63,094 nucleotides of DNA from Acholeplasmatales bacterium (GTDB taxonomy: Bacteria > Bacillota_I > Bacilli_A > Acholeplasmatales > Anaeroplasmataceae): NCBI GenBank assembly GCA_016288855.1, contig JAEELJ010000008.1, forward strand, positions 1 to 63,094. The letters are read 5' to 3'. This document shows, in pieces, positions 19,684 through 28,340 of this stretch (the first letter of the stretch is position 1; every line of letters begins with the position of its first letter). A program made the position numbers and the translations under genes. The notes below the pieces were generated by a model that was given only the letters and a program-made list of their open reading frames with translations, did no database searches and was not told the origin of the DNA.

Positions 19684-20768
19684 TATTCTTCCCTCGCAAA
19701 TAAATTCTCATATTTTTCTTTATACATCGCTTCTGTTGTATTTGTAAAAGTGATGTGCGCCATTTTTCTCTTTTCACGAATGTCCTTCTTGTTATAATCA
19801 TGAATATGAACATCGCTACTATCATTCAATTTTTTCATATTCTCATAATCAAATCCTAAAATGTTTTTCATAACAGTAGGACCTAATAGCTTTGGTTCTT
19901 CTAATCTCTTTCCAAGTAGGAATCTTGCAAGCTCTCTATATTGGTTAGTATTGCATCCTTCAATTGTGTAGTGACCACTATTGTGTGGACGAGGTGCCAT
20001 TTCATTGAAATAGAAATCATCACCCTTTACAAATATTTCTACACATAAGATTCCTAAATATCCACAGTTTTCCATAAACTTCTTTGCTGCATCTTGAATC
20101 TTATTAAATATTTCTGTTTGCTTATCAACTATACATAAATCTAAAATTCCATGCTTATGCTTATTAACACCCATTGGGAAAGATATTATTTGATCCTTAC
20201 TTCTAACCATGATAACAGATGTTTCAAAATCGAATTTAATAAATTCTTCTAATATACCTTCACCCTTTAAGTAAGGAAATACCATTGAAATATCTTCATC
20301 ACTTTTTAGCATAACCTGACCATGACCATCATATCCCATAGTTGTTGTTTTATATACACAAGGAAAACCAATTTCTTTGATTCCCTTATATAAATCATCT
20401 AAAGAGTTAATTGCCATAAATTTAGGTGTCTTTAAACCATTATTATTAGCATTCATTTTCTCTCTTATTCTATTTTGTGAATCAAATAGTGGTTGAATAC
20501 CTTGTGGGATATTATAAGTATCAAGTAAATACTTTAATTGCTCAGATGGAACATTTTCAAATTCATATGTTAAAACATCTGACATATCTCCAAGCTTCTT
20601 TAGACCTTCGATATCACTATATTCAGATACAACAATATCGTCGCATACATATGATGCAGGGCACTTTGGATTTGGGTCTAAGCAAATAGCTCTTCCGCCC
20701 TCATTATGAATTTCTTCTGCAAGCATCATACCTAATTGACCGCCACCAATAATACCTACGGTTTTCAT
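19683..20768 (-). CDS. purK: 5-(carboxyamino)imidazole ribonucleotide synthase
   Basis: PurK makes N5-CAIR from AIR, bicarbonate and ATP. The 361-residue ATP-grasp protein starts MKTVGIIGGGQLGMML and includes YEFENVP, YKTTTMGYDGHGQ, GILEEFI, NEMAPRPHNSGH and YRELARFLLG. ATG 20768 with GAGGTG upstream is preferred over the longer frame to 20801. It is the first gene of the long purine operon, reading from the promoter at 20972-21000. PurE, its partner, sits in the adjacent upstream unit rather than beside it in the same transcript. Confidence 0.95.
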   Translation of the reverse strand: MKTVGIIGGGQLGMMLAEEIHNEGGRAICLDPNPKCPASYVCDDIVVSEYSDIEGLKKLGDMSDVLTYEFENVPSEQLKYLLDTYNIPQGIQPLFDSQNRIREKMNANNNGLKTPKFMAINSLDDLYKGIKEIGFPCVYKTTTMGYDGHGQVMLKSDEDISMVFPYLKGEGILEEFIKFDFETSVIMVRSKDQIISFPMGVNKHKHGILDLCIVDKQTEIFNKIQDAAKKFMENCGYLGILCVEIFVKGDDFYFNEMAPRPHNSGHYTIEGCNTNQYRELARFLLGKRLEEPKLLGPTVMKNILGFDYENMKKLNDSSDVHIHDYNKKDIREKRKMAHITFTNTTEAMYKEKYENLFAREE

Positions 20769-20938
20769 AATAACACCTCTAAAAATAAAAAATGCACGCA
20801 AAAATTGCGTTGCAAAACTACACTAAAAAATAAGCCATAAACAAATGACTTTTATTATTTTTATTAACCTGTATCTTTGCAATATTCATAATCATAATAA
20901 AACTCCGATCCAAGCAGGCCTTATATCATAAAGCCACA

Positions 20939-20954
20939 ACTTACTTTAGTAAGT
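20939..20954. promoter_or_regulatory. Operator-like dyad, downstream site of the purK leader
   Basis: ACTTACT-TT-AGTAAGT: 7-base arms are perfectly complementary around a central TT. It lies about 11-26 bases after the predicted transcription start and 47 bases centre-to-centre from a matching dyad over the -35 box. Confidence 0.5.
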
Positions 20955-20971
20955 ATTTTTATACATTGACT

Positions 20972-21000
20972 ATTTTAACACAAGTATTTACTTTAGTAAA
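20972..21000 (-). promoter_or_regulatory. Promoter of the purK-guaA operon
   Basis: On the minus strand TTTACT (20995-21000) and TAAAAT (20972-20977) are separated by exactly 17 bases. It lies between the purE terminator and purK, and the leader is about 200 bases. No known purine or ZTP riboswitch consensus is recognised in that leader. Confidence 0.65.
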
Positions 21001-21002
21001 TA
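20985..21002. promoter_or_regulatory. Operator-like dyad over the purK -35 box
   Basis: TATTTACT-TT-AGTAAATA has 8-base complementary arms with central TT and contains the -35 hexamer. The inner ACT-TT-AGT core is the same as in the dyad at 20939-20954, suggesting one regulator binds both. Confidence 0.5.
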
Positions 21003-21017
21003 AAAAAGGAAACATAA

Positions 21018-21047
21018 AAGGGATGAAATTAATCGTTTTCATCCCTT
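21018..21047 (-). terminator. Terminator of the fhs-kinase-purE unit
   Basis: AAGGGATGAAA pairs with TTTTCATCCCTT around a short loop, a few bases past the purE stop. It is followed on the minus strand by TTTT and a second T-run. It separates the two purine transcription units. Confidence 0.8.
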
Positions 21048-21054
21048 ATGTTTA

Positions 21055-21531
21055 CTATAATTCTATATTTAGTACTTTATTTGTCTGGTTGTTTCTAAAT
21101 TCTTCTAGCTTATTTGATAATCCTTTATCAGATAGAGCTAAAATTGAAACCGCAGAAAGACCAGCATTTTTAGCACCATTTATAGCAACAGTTAGAACTG
21201 GAACTCCACCAGGCATTTGAACTATAGATAATAATGAATCTAAGCCATTTAACGCTCTAGACTTAACTGGTACACCAATTACAGGTAGGGTTGTCATTGC
21301 AGCAACCATGCCAGGTAAATGTGCAGCTCCACCAGCACCAGCAATAATAACCTTTAATCCACGTTCCTTAGCACTATGAGCATATTCAAACATTAAATCT
21401 GGAGTTCTATGTGCAGAAACTACTTTCTTTTCATATGGAACACTAAATTCATCTAAAACCTTGCAAGCATCCTGCATAACTTCAAAGTCAGAATCAGAGC
21501 CCATAATAATTCCTACAATTGGCTTTTCCAT
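21055..21531 (-). CDS. purE: N5-carboxyaminoimidazole ribonucleotide mutase
   Basis: PurE moves the carboxylate of N5-CAIR to give CAIR. The 158-residue product shows the class I signature: [13 protein letters not shown], the SAHRTPD loop, [13 protein letters not shown] and GVPVKS. ATG 21531 is chosen over the frame start at 21588, which lies inside the preceding gene. It is one base beyond the stop of the PEPCK/HprK-like gene and must be co-transcribed with it. A terminator follows. Confidence 0.96.
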   Translation of the reverse strand: MEKPIVGIIMGSDSDFEVMQDACKVLDEFSVPYEKKVVSAHRTPDLMFEYAHSAKERGLKVIIAGAGGAAHLPGMVAAMTTLPVIGVPVKSRALNGLDSLLSIVQMPGGVPVLTVAINGAKNAGLSAVSILALSDKGLSNKLEEFRNNQTNKVLNIEL

Positions 21532-21532
21532 C

Positions 21533-23266
21533 TTACTTATGCTCCAAAATCTTGAATAATTGAGCAGCTGCCTTAGCTGGACCTTCATGTTCCATTCCAG
21601 GTACTGCTAATCTTGTATGTAATACACCAATCTTAACGCCTTCATTATATAATTGTGAGAAATATGAATCAATTAAAGGTCTTGTCATGCTTTCTCTTTG
21701 AACTGGTCCGAATGGGTTAGCGAAGAATGTTTCAGATAAACCAATTTCTTGAGTTGTACCCTTAGCAAATCTTGCACCACGGATGAAGTCCTTTTCAGCG
21801 TCTTTTACATTATCAAAGAATTCAACTTCTTGACCAGGCTTTACATCCTGTTCATAGTTATTTGCATATAATACCATATCAGGCTTATAACCTAACATAA
21901 TTTGTGGATATGTTGCAACAGGGATAACTAAACGAGAGTTAACCTTGTCTGGATTCATGAAAATTGCACGGTCCATTTCCTTATAAGCATATCCTGATGT
22001 CATATCATCAAGACGAACGAATGCGCCAATTTCAGTACCGAATGCTAAAATTTCACCATTAGGCATTCTCTTGAATGTACCCATATCGTCAAATACAGTT
22101 AACTGTGCAGAGATATTATCTCCAGCCATTTCAGATAAAGCTTCTAATGATTCAGACTTACCAGCACCAGAGTCACCGATGATGATAATGTTCTTTGTTT
22201 CACCTGATCTCATTGTGATATGTACACATGCACCATGTAGAGGTAAGTTACCTTGTTCAATCATAGATACATTGTATAAAGTTAATAACATCTTCTTCAT
22301 GTATCCGAAATAATCAATTGAATCATTATGTGGTGCAACACCTACATAGATTTGATTTTCTTTATCATGATAGAATACTGAGTCACCTTCAATATCACAA
22401 CCGAAAATATAAATACAATCTGGCTTCTTACCCTTCACTTCTGAAAGTGGTACGAATTCAAATAAGTTACAAATTGTAATACCATGAGCTAAATAATCTC
22501 TATGGAAATATACATAAGTTAATGCTGAACCAACCATTGCAGCATAGCAATAATATTCAGATGCCTTAAACTTATCCTTAATTGCATCACAAGGGTTAGT
22601 AAATACTTCTTGGTAAGTACCAGTTCTCTTGTTCTTTGCAGAATAAGAAATAAATGGTGGTCTAATAACAATTTGTTCAATAGCTTCAGACTTAGATAAG
22701 AATGAATAATAAGAATTTTCACCCATCCATGCATTCTTAGATAATAATAATGCAGCATTTACACCAGCTGGTAGCTGACGATAAATAGGGAACTTTGCAC
22801 CATATAACTTTTCACAAATTGTACGATATGTCTTTAAAACAACATTATTGAATGCTGTTTGTGCTTCAATGAATGCATCTGATTCAACAGAGTTCATACG
22901 AGCCTTAGTTGAAATAACTGCATATCTTTCAATTCTTCTCCAGTTATCATAGAAAGCTTGAACTAAATCATATAATACTTCTTGCTTTTCTAATGCTTGG
23001 CAGAAGAAAGGATCTTGTTCCTTAACTTCTTCTACTGAGAAAACTAATAAGTGCTTTAATAAATCAATTGTAGCCTTCTTAACCTTCTTCTTAGGGAAGA
23101 TATTTAAAACTCCTAAGAAAGCCTGATTTTCAGTCTTATATAAGTGATCAATAAATTTTCCCCAAACATCAGCAAAGCAACTTGAATTAATTACTTCAAT
23201 TTCAGTTTTACAGAACTTTTCAGAAAAGTTCATAACTAATTGTTTATCATTTAATACGTATTCCAT
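21533..23266 (-). CDS. PEPCK/HprK-fold P-loop kinase-like protein of unknown function
   Basis: The 577-residue protein has a long, mainly helical N-terminal half without a recognised motif. A nucleotide-binding core follows: [10 protein letters not shown] (about residues 341-350), a P-loop [10 protein letters not shown] (364-373), an acidic FDDMGTF (392-398) and GTEIGAF (410-416). The histidine before the P-loop and the GDSGAGKSE form resemble HPr kinase/phosphorylase, and the overall arrangement resembles phosphoenolpyruvate carboxykinases. Relatives may be annotated as PEPCK, but it lacks the standard PckA P-loop wording (GLSGTGKTT), so catalysis is uncertain. It lies between fhs (30-base gap) and purE (1-base gap), tying it to purine/one-carbon metabolism. 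No transmembrane segment. Confidence 0.65.
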   Translation of the reverse strand: MEYVLNDKQLVMNFSEKFCKTEIEVINSSCFADVWGKFIDHLYKTENQAFLGVLNIFPKKKVKKATIDLLKHLLVFSVEEVKEQDPFFCQALEKQEVLYDLVQAFYDNWRRIERYAVISTKARMNSVESDAFIEAQTAFNNVVLKTYRTICEKLYGAKFPIYRQLPAGVNAALLLSKNAWMGENSYYSFLSKSEAIEQIVIRPPFISYSAKNKRTGTYQEVFTNPCDAIKDKFKASEYYCYAAMVGSALTYVYFHRDYLAHGITICNLFEFVPLSEVKGKKPDCIYIFGCDIEGDSVFYHDKENQIYVGVAPHNDSIDYFGYMKKMLLTLYNVSMIEQGNLPLHGACVHITMRSGETKNIIIIGDSGAGKSESLEALSEMAGDNISAQLTVFDDMGTFKRMPNGEILAFGTEIGAFVRLDDMTSGYAYKEMDRAIFMNPDKVNSRLVIPVATYPQIMLGYKPDMVLYANNYEQDVKPGQEVEFFDNVKDAEKDFIRGARFAKGTTQEIGLSETFFANPFGPVQRESMTRPLIDSYFSQLYNEGVKIGVLHTRLAVPGMEHEGPAKAAAQLFKILEHK

Positions 23267-23296
23267 TCTATTTTCTCCTCATAAAATTTATCTATT

Positions 23297-24961
23297 TTAG
23301 AATAATCCCTTAGTCTTGCCATCTATAACATCCATATTATTAGCAGCAGGAACCTTTGGTAAGCCTGGCATTGTCATAATATCTCCTGTTAATGCAACTA
23401 AGAATCCAGCACCAATTGATGGTTTTAATTCACGAATTGTAATAGTGAATCCTGTAGGACGTCCTAATAATGTTGGATCATCTGATAAAGAATATTGTGT
23501 CTTAGCCATACAAATAGGTAGCTTATCCCAACCATTCTCAACAAATGTCTTAATTTGTGTTTTTGCCTTTGATAAGAATTCAACATTTGCAGCACCATAA
23601 ATTTCTTTACAAATTGTTGTAATCTTATCTTCAATTGATAAATCAAGATTATATAATGGGGCAAATGTCTTTGCGCCATCATTATCCTTAATCTTCTTAA
23701 CAACCTTATTAGCTAAATCAACAGCACCTTCACCACCCTTAGTAAATACTTCTGATAATGAAATTTCATGGTTGTTATCACGAGCCCAGTCTAATAAAGC
23801 ATCAATTTCAGCTTCAGTATCTGTAGCGAAACGGTTAATTGCAATAACATATGGTAAGTTAAATTTCTTAACATTTTCGATATGCTTTGCTAAATTAGCA
23901 ATACCGCTTCTTAATGCTGGAACATTCTCTTCAGCTAAATTAGCCTTTAATACTCCACCATTCATCTTTAATGCACGAATTGTTGCAACAATTACAACAG
24001 CACTTGGCTTAATATCTGCTTGACGGCATTTAATATCAAAGAACTTTTCAGCACCTAAGTCAGCACCAAATCCTGCCTCAGTAACAACATAATCAGCTAA
24101 TTTCATAGCAGTCTTAGTTGCTAATACTGAATTGCATCCATGAGCGATATTTGCAAAAGGCCCACCATGAATAAATGCAGGTGTGTGTTCTAATGTTTGA
24201 ACTAGATTTGGCTTTAATGCATCCTTCATAATTAATGCAATAGCACCTGTTGCATTAATATCTTGAACTGTAACTGGCTTCTTATTATAGTTATATGCAA
24301 TAACCATCTTAGAAACTCTTGTCTTAAAATCATCCATAGATGTTGCAAGGCACATTGCAGCCATAATTTCAGATGCAACTGTAATATCGAAATGATCTTC
24401 ACGTGGAACACCATTTGTTGGTCCACCTAAGCCTACGATTACATTACGTAATGCTCTATCATTCATATCTAAGCATCTATGCCAAATAATTCTTCTTGGG
24501 TCGATACCTAAAGTATTACCTTGTTGAATATGATTATCTAACATAGCAGCAATTGCATTATTTGCAGTGGTAATAGCATGTAGGTCGCCAGTAAAATGAA
24601 GATTAATATCTTCCATTGGGATAACTTGTGCATATCCACCACCAGCAGCTCCACCCTTAACACCCATAACAGGTCCAAATGATGGTTCTCTTAATGCAAC
24701 CATTGTCTTATAATTTAATCTATTTAATCCGTCTGCAAGACCAATTGTAGTTGTAGACTTACCTTCTCCAGCTGGAGTTGGATTGATTGCAGTAACAAGA
24801 ATTACTTTACCTTCTTTTTTACTATTTACTTTAGTAGGATCAATTTTTGCCTTATATTTTCCATAAAATTCTAGATCATCTTCTTCTAATCCAATTGAAG
24901 ATGCAATCTCTTTAATAGGCTTAATTTCTGCCTGTTGAGCAATTTCTAAATCAGATAACAT
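23297..24961 (-). CDS. fhs: Formate-tetrahydrofolate ligase
   Basis: Fhs makes 10-formyl-THF from formate, THF and ATP. The 554-residue sequence contains the signature [65 protein letters not shown] and, at the C-terminus, [13 protein letters not shown]. It is the first gene of the fhs-kinase-purE unit and provides the formyl donor for PurN and PurH. A LacI-type operator-like sequence lies about 120 bases upstream, and a partial copy of the purK dyad lies within codons 42-47. Confidence 0.97.
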   Translation of the reverse strand: MLSDLEIAQQAEIKPIKEIASSIGLEEDDLEFYGKYKAKIDPTKVNSKKEGKVILVTAINPTPAGEGKSTTTIGLADGLNRLNYKTMVALREPSFGPVMGVKGGAAGGGYAQVIPMEDINLHFTGDLHAITTANNAIAAMLDNHIQQGNTLGIDPRRIIWHRCLDMNDRALRNVIVGLGGPTNGVPREDHFDITVASEIMAAMCLATSMDDFKTRVSKMVIAYNYNKKPVTVQDINATGAIALIMKDALKPNLVQTLEHTPAFIHGGPFANIAHGCNSVLATKTAMKLADYVVTEAGFGADLGAEKFFDIKCRQADIKPSAVVIVATIRALKMNGGVLKANLAEENVPALRSGIANLAKHIENVKKFNLPYVIAINRFATDTEAEIDALLDWARDNNHEISLSEVFTKGGEGAVDLANKVVKKIKDNDGAKTFAPLYNLDLSIEDKITTICKEIYGAANVEFLSKAKTQIKTFVENGWDKLPICMAKTQYSLSDDPTLLGRPTGFTITIRELKPSIGAGFLVALTGDIMTMPGLPKVPAANNMDVIDGKTKGLF

Positions 24962-25079
24962 ATTTTTATTTCATCCTTTCTTTAGTGATTGTCATATGCA
25001 AACACTTGTTTTTTGACAGTATACACAAATAATATCATAAATTGTCACTAAATTAAACAAATAATTTTATTAAATACTA

Positions 25080-25095
25080 ACGAAAGCGTTTACTT
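25080..25095. promoter_or_regulatory. LacI-family operator-like site (cre / PurR-box-like) upstream of fhs
   Basis: ACGAAAGCGTTTACTT matches the CcpA cre consensus WTGNNARCGNWWWCAW at 14 of 16 positions. It matches the E. coli PurR box ANGCAANCGNTTNCNT at 15 of 16. The central CG and flanking A/T arms are typical of LacI-family operators. In Firmicutes CcpA is the more likely protein. The fhs promoter itself is not clear. Confidence 0.45.
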
Positions 25096-25135
25096 TTGAC
25101 ATATATCTTTATTTGTTTATATAAGAAAAACAAAA

Positions 25136-25158
25136 GGGACATTTTTAATTAATGTCCC
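25136..25158 (-). terminator. Terminator of the yebC-like gene
   Basis: GGGACATT and AATGTCCC arms with a 7-base loop lie 30 bases past the stop and are followed on the minus strand by TTTTGTTTTT. Confidence 0.8.
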
Positions 25159-25187
25159 ATTGCTTTTATAGAAAATATACTCTCTAA

Positions 25188-25928
25188 TTATTCTTCGTCT
25201 TCTGCATCTTCAGGTAAATTTGCGTTGTGGATTACTTCTTCAATGTCATCATATTCAGCTAACATTTCTAATAATCTCTTGAACTTACCTAAATGATCTT
25301 CATCAAGATCTACTGTAGTTGAAGGAACCATCTTAGTTTCGCAAGTATCGAAATCGATATCTTCCTTAGCAGCTTCTAATGCAGCCTTAATTCCATCATA
25401 TGATTCAGGATCAGCAATAATCTTAACTTCGCCATCTTCAGCAACAGTTAAATCTTCATAATCTGCATTTTCGCCCATCATTAATGCTTCTAATACTTCA
25501 TCTTCAGACATTCCAGAGAATTCGAAGATTGCCTTCTTAGCGAATAAATATGATACAGCTGAACCAATAGTTCCGCCTGTCTTGTTGAATGCAGTTCTAA
25601 CTTCAGTGAATGTACGGTTATCATTGTCAGTTAAGCAGTTAACGATAACAGCAACATTACCTGGACCCATACCTTCATAAGACTTTTCCTTTGTAGCACC
25701 AGACTTAACGCCCTTAGCCTTTTCAATAGCACGCTTAATAACGTCTGCAGGAACCTGATCCTTCTTAGCTCTTGCGATAACGTTCTTTAAGTTTTGGTTC
25801 ATTTCTGGATCTGGATCTCCAGCCTTAGCAGCAGCGAAAATTTCTTTTCCCCACTTACCATATTTACTTGACTTCATAGCAGCTGTCTTAGCCATAGATG
25901 CTGCACGAACTTCATGAGCACGTCCCAT
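25188..25928 (-). CDS. YebC/PmpR family protein (TACO1-like)
   Basis: The 246-residue protein starts MGRAHEVRAASMAKTAA. It contains SKYGKWGKEIFAAAKAG, the YEGMGPGNVAVIVNCLTDN segment, RTFTEVRTAFNKTGG and the VSYLF motif, the full YebC fold. Family members act either as DNA-binding regulators or, as shown for some, as translation factors that help ribosomes through proline stretches. Which applies here cannot be read from sequence. ATG 25928 is preferred to an upstream GTG at 25940, which is too close to GGAAGG. It is monocistronic with its own promoter and terminator. Confidence 0.9.
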   Translation of the reverse strand: MGRAHEVRAASMAKTAAMKSSKYGKWGKEIFAAAKAGDPDPEMNQNLKNVIARAKKDQVPADVIKRAIEKAKGVKSGATKEKSYEGMGPGNVAVIVNCLTDNDNRTFTEVRTAFNKTGGTIGSAVSYLFAKKAIFEFSGMSEDEVLEALMMGENADYEDLTVAEDGEVKIIADPESYDGIKAALEAAKEDIDFDTCETKMVPSTTVDLDEDHLGKFKRLLEMLAEYDDIEEVIHNANLPEDAEDEE

Positions 25929-25972
25929 ATAATTACACAACCTTCCGTTTTTTTAGTTTTTAATACTCGTTT

Positions 25973-26001
25973 ATTATATATAAAAAATATTTTTGTTGCA
26001 A
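25973..26001 (-). promoter_or_regulatory. Promoter of the yebC-like gene
   Basis: TTGCAA (25996-26001) and TATAAT (25973-25978) on the minus strand, 17-base spacer, about 40 bases before the start codon. Confidence 0.7.
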
Positions 26002-26078
26002 CTACTTTTTTACAAATATCTACACAATAAAGTCTCTTTTTTTGTTTTTTATTTTAAAAATATGTCTATATTTTATAA

Positions 26079-26930
26079 TTAATTCCCTTTTACCATGTAT
26101 AAGATACCAATTGTACCAGGTCCACAATGTGATGAAATAACACAACCAGCATTAGTTTCTATCACATCTACATTAGGGAATTCATTTCTAATTTTTTCTA
26201 ATAAATATTTAGCTGATTCATCAGCTTTAGAATGCGTAACTAGGATATGATCTAAATCTAATCTATCCTTATCAGATACTAATTGATTAAACATTCTATC
26301 AAGCGCAACCTTAATCTTTCCTATAGGCTTTGCTTGAACATCCATCTTACCGCCTCTTACTTCAATAATAGGTTTAATTCTTAATAATGTTGCTGCAAAT
26401 CTTGCAACACCACTACATCTACCACCCTTATGCAAATAATCCATTTGCTCTATTGCAAATTGTGATAAAACATTATCAGTATTCTTTTCCATTCTTTCAG
26501 CTATTTCTCTTGCAGTAAGTCCATTATCTCTATCCTTTGCAGCTTTTAGTAATAAAAGGCCAATACCTGTTGATAGGTTTTTAGAATCAATTGCAAAAGC
26601 GCGTGCACTTGCATCTAGATCATCTATTGCAATTAAAGCATTATTTAGGGTAGATGACATTACACCTGAAATTCCTGTATAAACAATATCATATCCCTTA
26701 TCAAGATATTCTTTAAATTTAGTTTCAAAATCTCCAACTGTAACTCCAGCTGTTTTAGGTAATTTACCATTCTTTTTTACAATATCATATAATTCATCTG
26801 TTGTAATATCTATTCCATCCTTATATGACTTATCCTCAAAATTTACATATAAAGGCATTACATCAATATCTAATTTTTCTAATAATTCCTTAGGTAAATC
26901 GTTTGTTGAATCTGTTATAATTTTTACCAT
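26079..26930 (-). CDS. DegV family fatty-acid-binding protein (FakB-like)
   Basis: DegV proteins bind a fatty acid and, as FakB, present it to the kinase FakA to make acyl-phosphate for phospholipid synthesis. The 283-residue protein begins KIITDSTNDLPKELL and has the TAGVTVGDF segment (TSxPs-like loop), SGVMSSTLNNA, DSKNLSTGIGLL and a late THSKADE, with SSHCGPGTIGI at the C-terminus. This is a full-length family member. It is transcribed alone, divergently from hflX, from the TTGAAT/TATAAT promoter at 26966-26994. The FakA kinase itself is not in the window. Confidence 0.88.
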   Translation of the reverse strand: MVKIITDSTNDLPKELLEKLDIDVMPLYVNFEDKSYKDGIDITTDELYDIVKKNGKLPKTAGVTVGDFETKFKEYLDKGYDIVYTGISGVMSSTLNNALIAIDDLDASARAFAIDSKNLSTGIGLLLLKAAKDRDNGLTAREIAERMEKNTDNVLSQFAIEQMDYLHKGGRCSGVARFAATLLRIKPIIEVRGGKMDVQAKPIGKIKVALDRMFNQLVSDKDRLDLDHILVTHSKADESAKYLLEKIRNEFPNVDVIETNAGCVISSHCGPGTIGILYMVKGN

Positions 26931-26965
26931 AGCAAGCCTCCTTATTAATAGTAGATACCAAACTT

Positions 26966-26994
26966 ATTATATGATATAGTATAAAATAATTCAA
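26966..26994 (-). promoter_or_regulatory. Promoter of the degV gene
   Basis: TTGAAT (26989-26994) and TATAAT (26966-26971) on the minus strand with a 17-base spacer. Confidence 0.65.
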
Positions 26995-27049
26995 TTTTGT
27001 TTTATCAATAATAGTGCTATAATATCTATGATTTATGGAGGTGGATTAT

Positions 27050-28309
27050 ATGAATGCTATTTTAGTCGGAATAGAAACTAAAAATGATAGATATGATATC
27101 ACATATTCACTAGATGAATTAAGAGCATTAGCCCAAGTTTTAGATATCCACACAATTTATACAGTTCAACAAAAGCTAGATAAGCCTTCTCCTTCTACTT
27201 ATGTAGGTGCAGGAAAGCTTACTGAAATTGCAGCTGCAGTCTTAGCTTATAATGCTGATTTAGTTATTTTTAATGATGAATTATCACCAGCACAGCTAGA
27301 AAATTGTAAGGACGCTTTAGGCTGTGAGGTAATGGATAGATCATTTTTAATACTTAAAATATTTGAAGAGCATGCACAAACAAAGGAAGCAAAAATCCAA
27401 GTAAAGCTAGCTAAGAATATGTATTTACTTCCAAGGGTACAATTCATGAACCCTGGAGAAAAAAGAGTTTCAGGAGCCTCTGGTATAACAAGAGGTAAAG
27501 GTGAAACATCTAAAGAATTAAATAGACGCTTTATTGAAGGAGAAATCAATAGATTAAATAAAGAATTAAAAGATATTCAATCAATGAAGGATACACAAAT
27601 AGATAAAAGAAAAAGAAATGAAATACCTATTGTTGCATTAGTAGGATATACTAACGCAGGTAAATCATCTACTATGAATTCAATTCTTAAGCATACAGGT
27701 GTTACAGTTGATAAGGAAGTTTTAGAAAAAGACCAGCTTTTCGCAACATTATCAACATTTAACCGTAAAATAACCTATAAAAAGCAAGACTTTATGCTAG
27801 TAGATACAGTAGGATTTGTTTCTAAATTACCACATAATTTAGTTGCATCATTCTATAATACATTAGCTGAAATTAGAGGTGCTGATTTAATAATACATGT
27901 AATTGATACATCATCAGATTATATCAATGAGCAATTAAATGTAGTTATGGAGGTATTAAACCAGCTTGGGGCAATTAGAATACCTCAAATAATGCTTTTA
28001 AATAAGTGGGATGAAACAAAGAGTCAATACTTATCAGTTCCTGGCTTTAAATCCTTAAGTTTCTCAAATAAAACAGGTTTAAATATAGATTCCTTACTAG
28101 ATATGATATTAGATGAAATAAAACCATCATCAATTCATGCAAGAATACTTATTCCATATAGTAAGGGCGACTTATCTAACCTACTAGAAGAAAAGGCAGA
28201 AATAATTGCAAAGGATTATAGAGATGATGGTATTTACTATGAAGTAGAAATACCAAAGAAGCTATATTCTAAGGTCAAAGATTATGATTTAGATATGCTA
28301 GTATCATAA
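27050..28309 (+). CDS. hflX: Ribosome-associated GTPase HflX
   Basis: HflX binds and splits stalled or idle ribosomes. The 419-residue protein shows the HflX N-terminal domain (YVGAGKLTEI, FNDELSPAQLEN), the linker GITRGKGE, and a GTPase domain with the P-loop ALVGYTNAGKSS, switch II LVDTVGFVSKLPHNLVASF, and an NKxD-type LLNKWDE. ATG 27050 follows GGAGGTGG with good spacing; the ATG at 27035 overlaps that site. It is one of only two plus-strand genes here and is divergent from degV, with a TATAAT at 27020 as the likely -10. Confidence 0.95.
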   Translation: MNAILVGIETKNDRYDITYSLDELRALAQVLDIHTIYTVQQKLDKPSPSTYVGAGKLTEIAAAVLAYNADLVIFNDELSPAQLENCKDALGCEVMDRSFLILKIFEEHAQTKEAKIQVKLAKNMYLLPRVQFMNPGEKRVSGASGITRGKGETSKELNRRFIEGEINRLNKELKDIQSMKDTQIDKRKRNEIPIVALVGYTNAGKSSTMNSILKHTGVTVDKEVLEKDQLFATLSTFNRKITYKKQDFMLVDTVGFVSKLPHNLVASFYNTLAEIRGADLIIHVIDTSSDYINEQLNVVMEVLNQLGAIRIPQIMLLNKWDETKSQYLSVPGFKSLSFSNKTGLNIDSLLDMILDEIKPSSIHARILIPYSKGDLSNLLEEKAEIIAKDYRDDGIYYEVEIPKKLYSKVKDYDLDMLVS

Positions 28310-28337
28310 AAAGGGTGAAACAATTTCACCCTTTTTA
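28308..28337. terminator. Bidirectional terminator between hflX and metG
   Basis: AAAAGGGTGAAA and TTTCACCCTTTTT form a strong stem with a CAA loop. It has A- and T-rich flanks, so it can end both converging genes. Confidence 0.85.
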
Positions 28338-28340
28338 TTA

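Noticed and set aside
20769-20971. Possible purine or ZTP riboswitch in the purK leader
   Set aside because: The leader has ATGATAT and a GC-containing stretch but not the conserved three-way junction or loop sequences of the purine aptamer, nor the ZTP motif's conserved GG and CCGCC segments.
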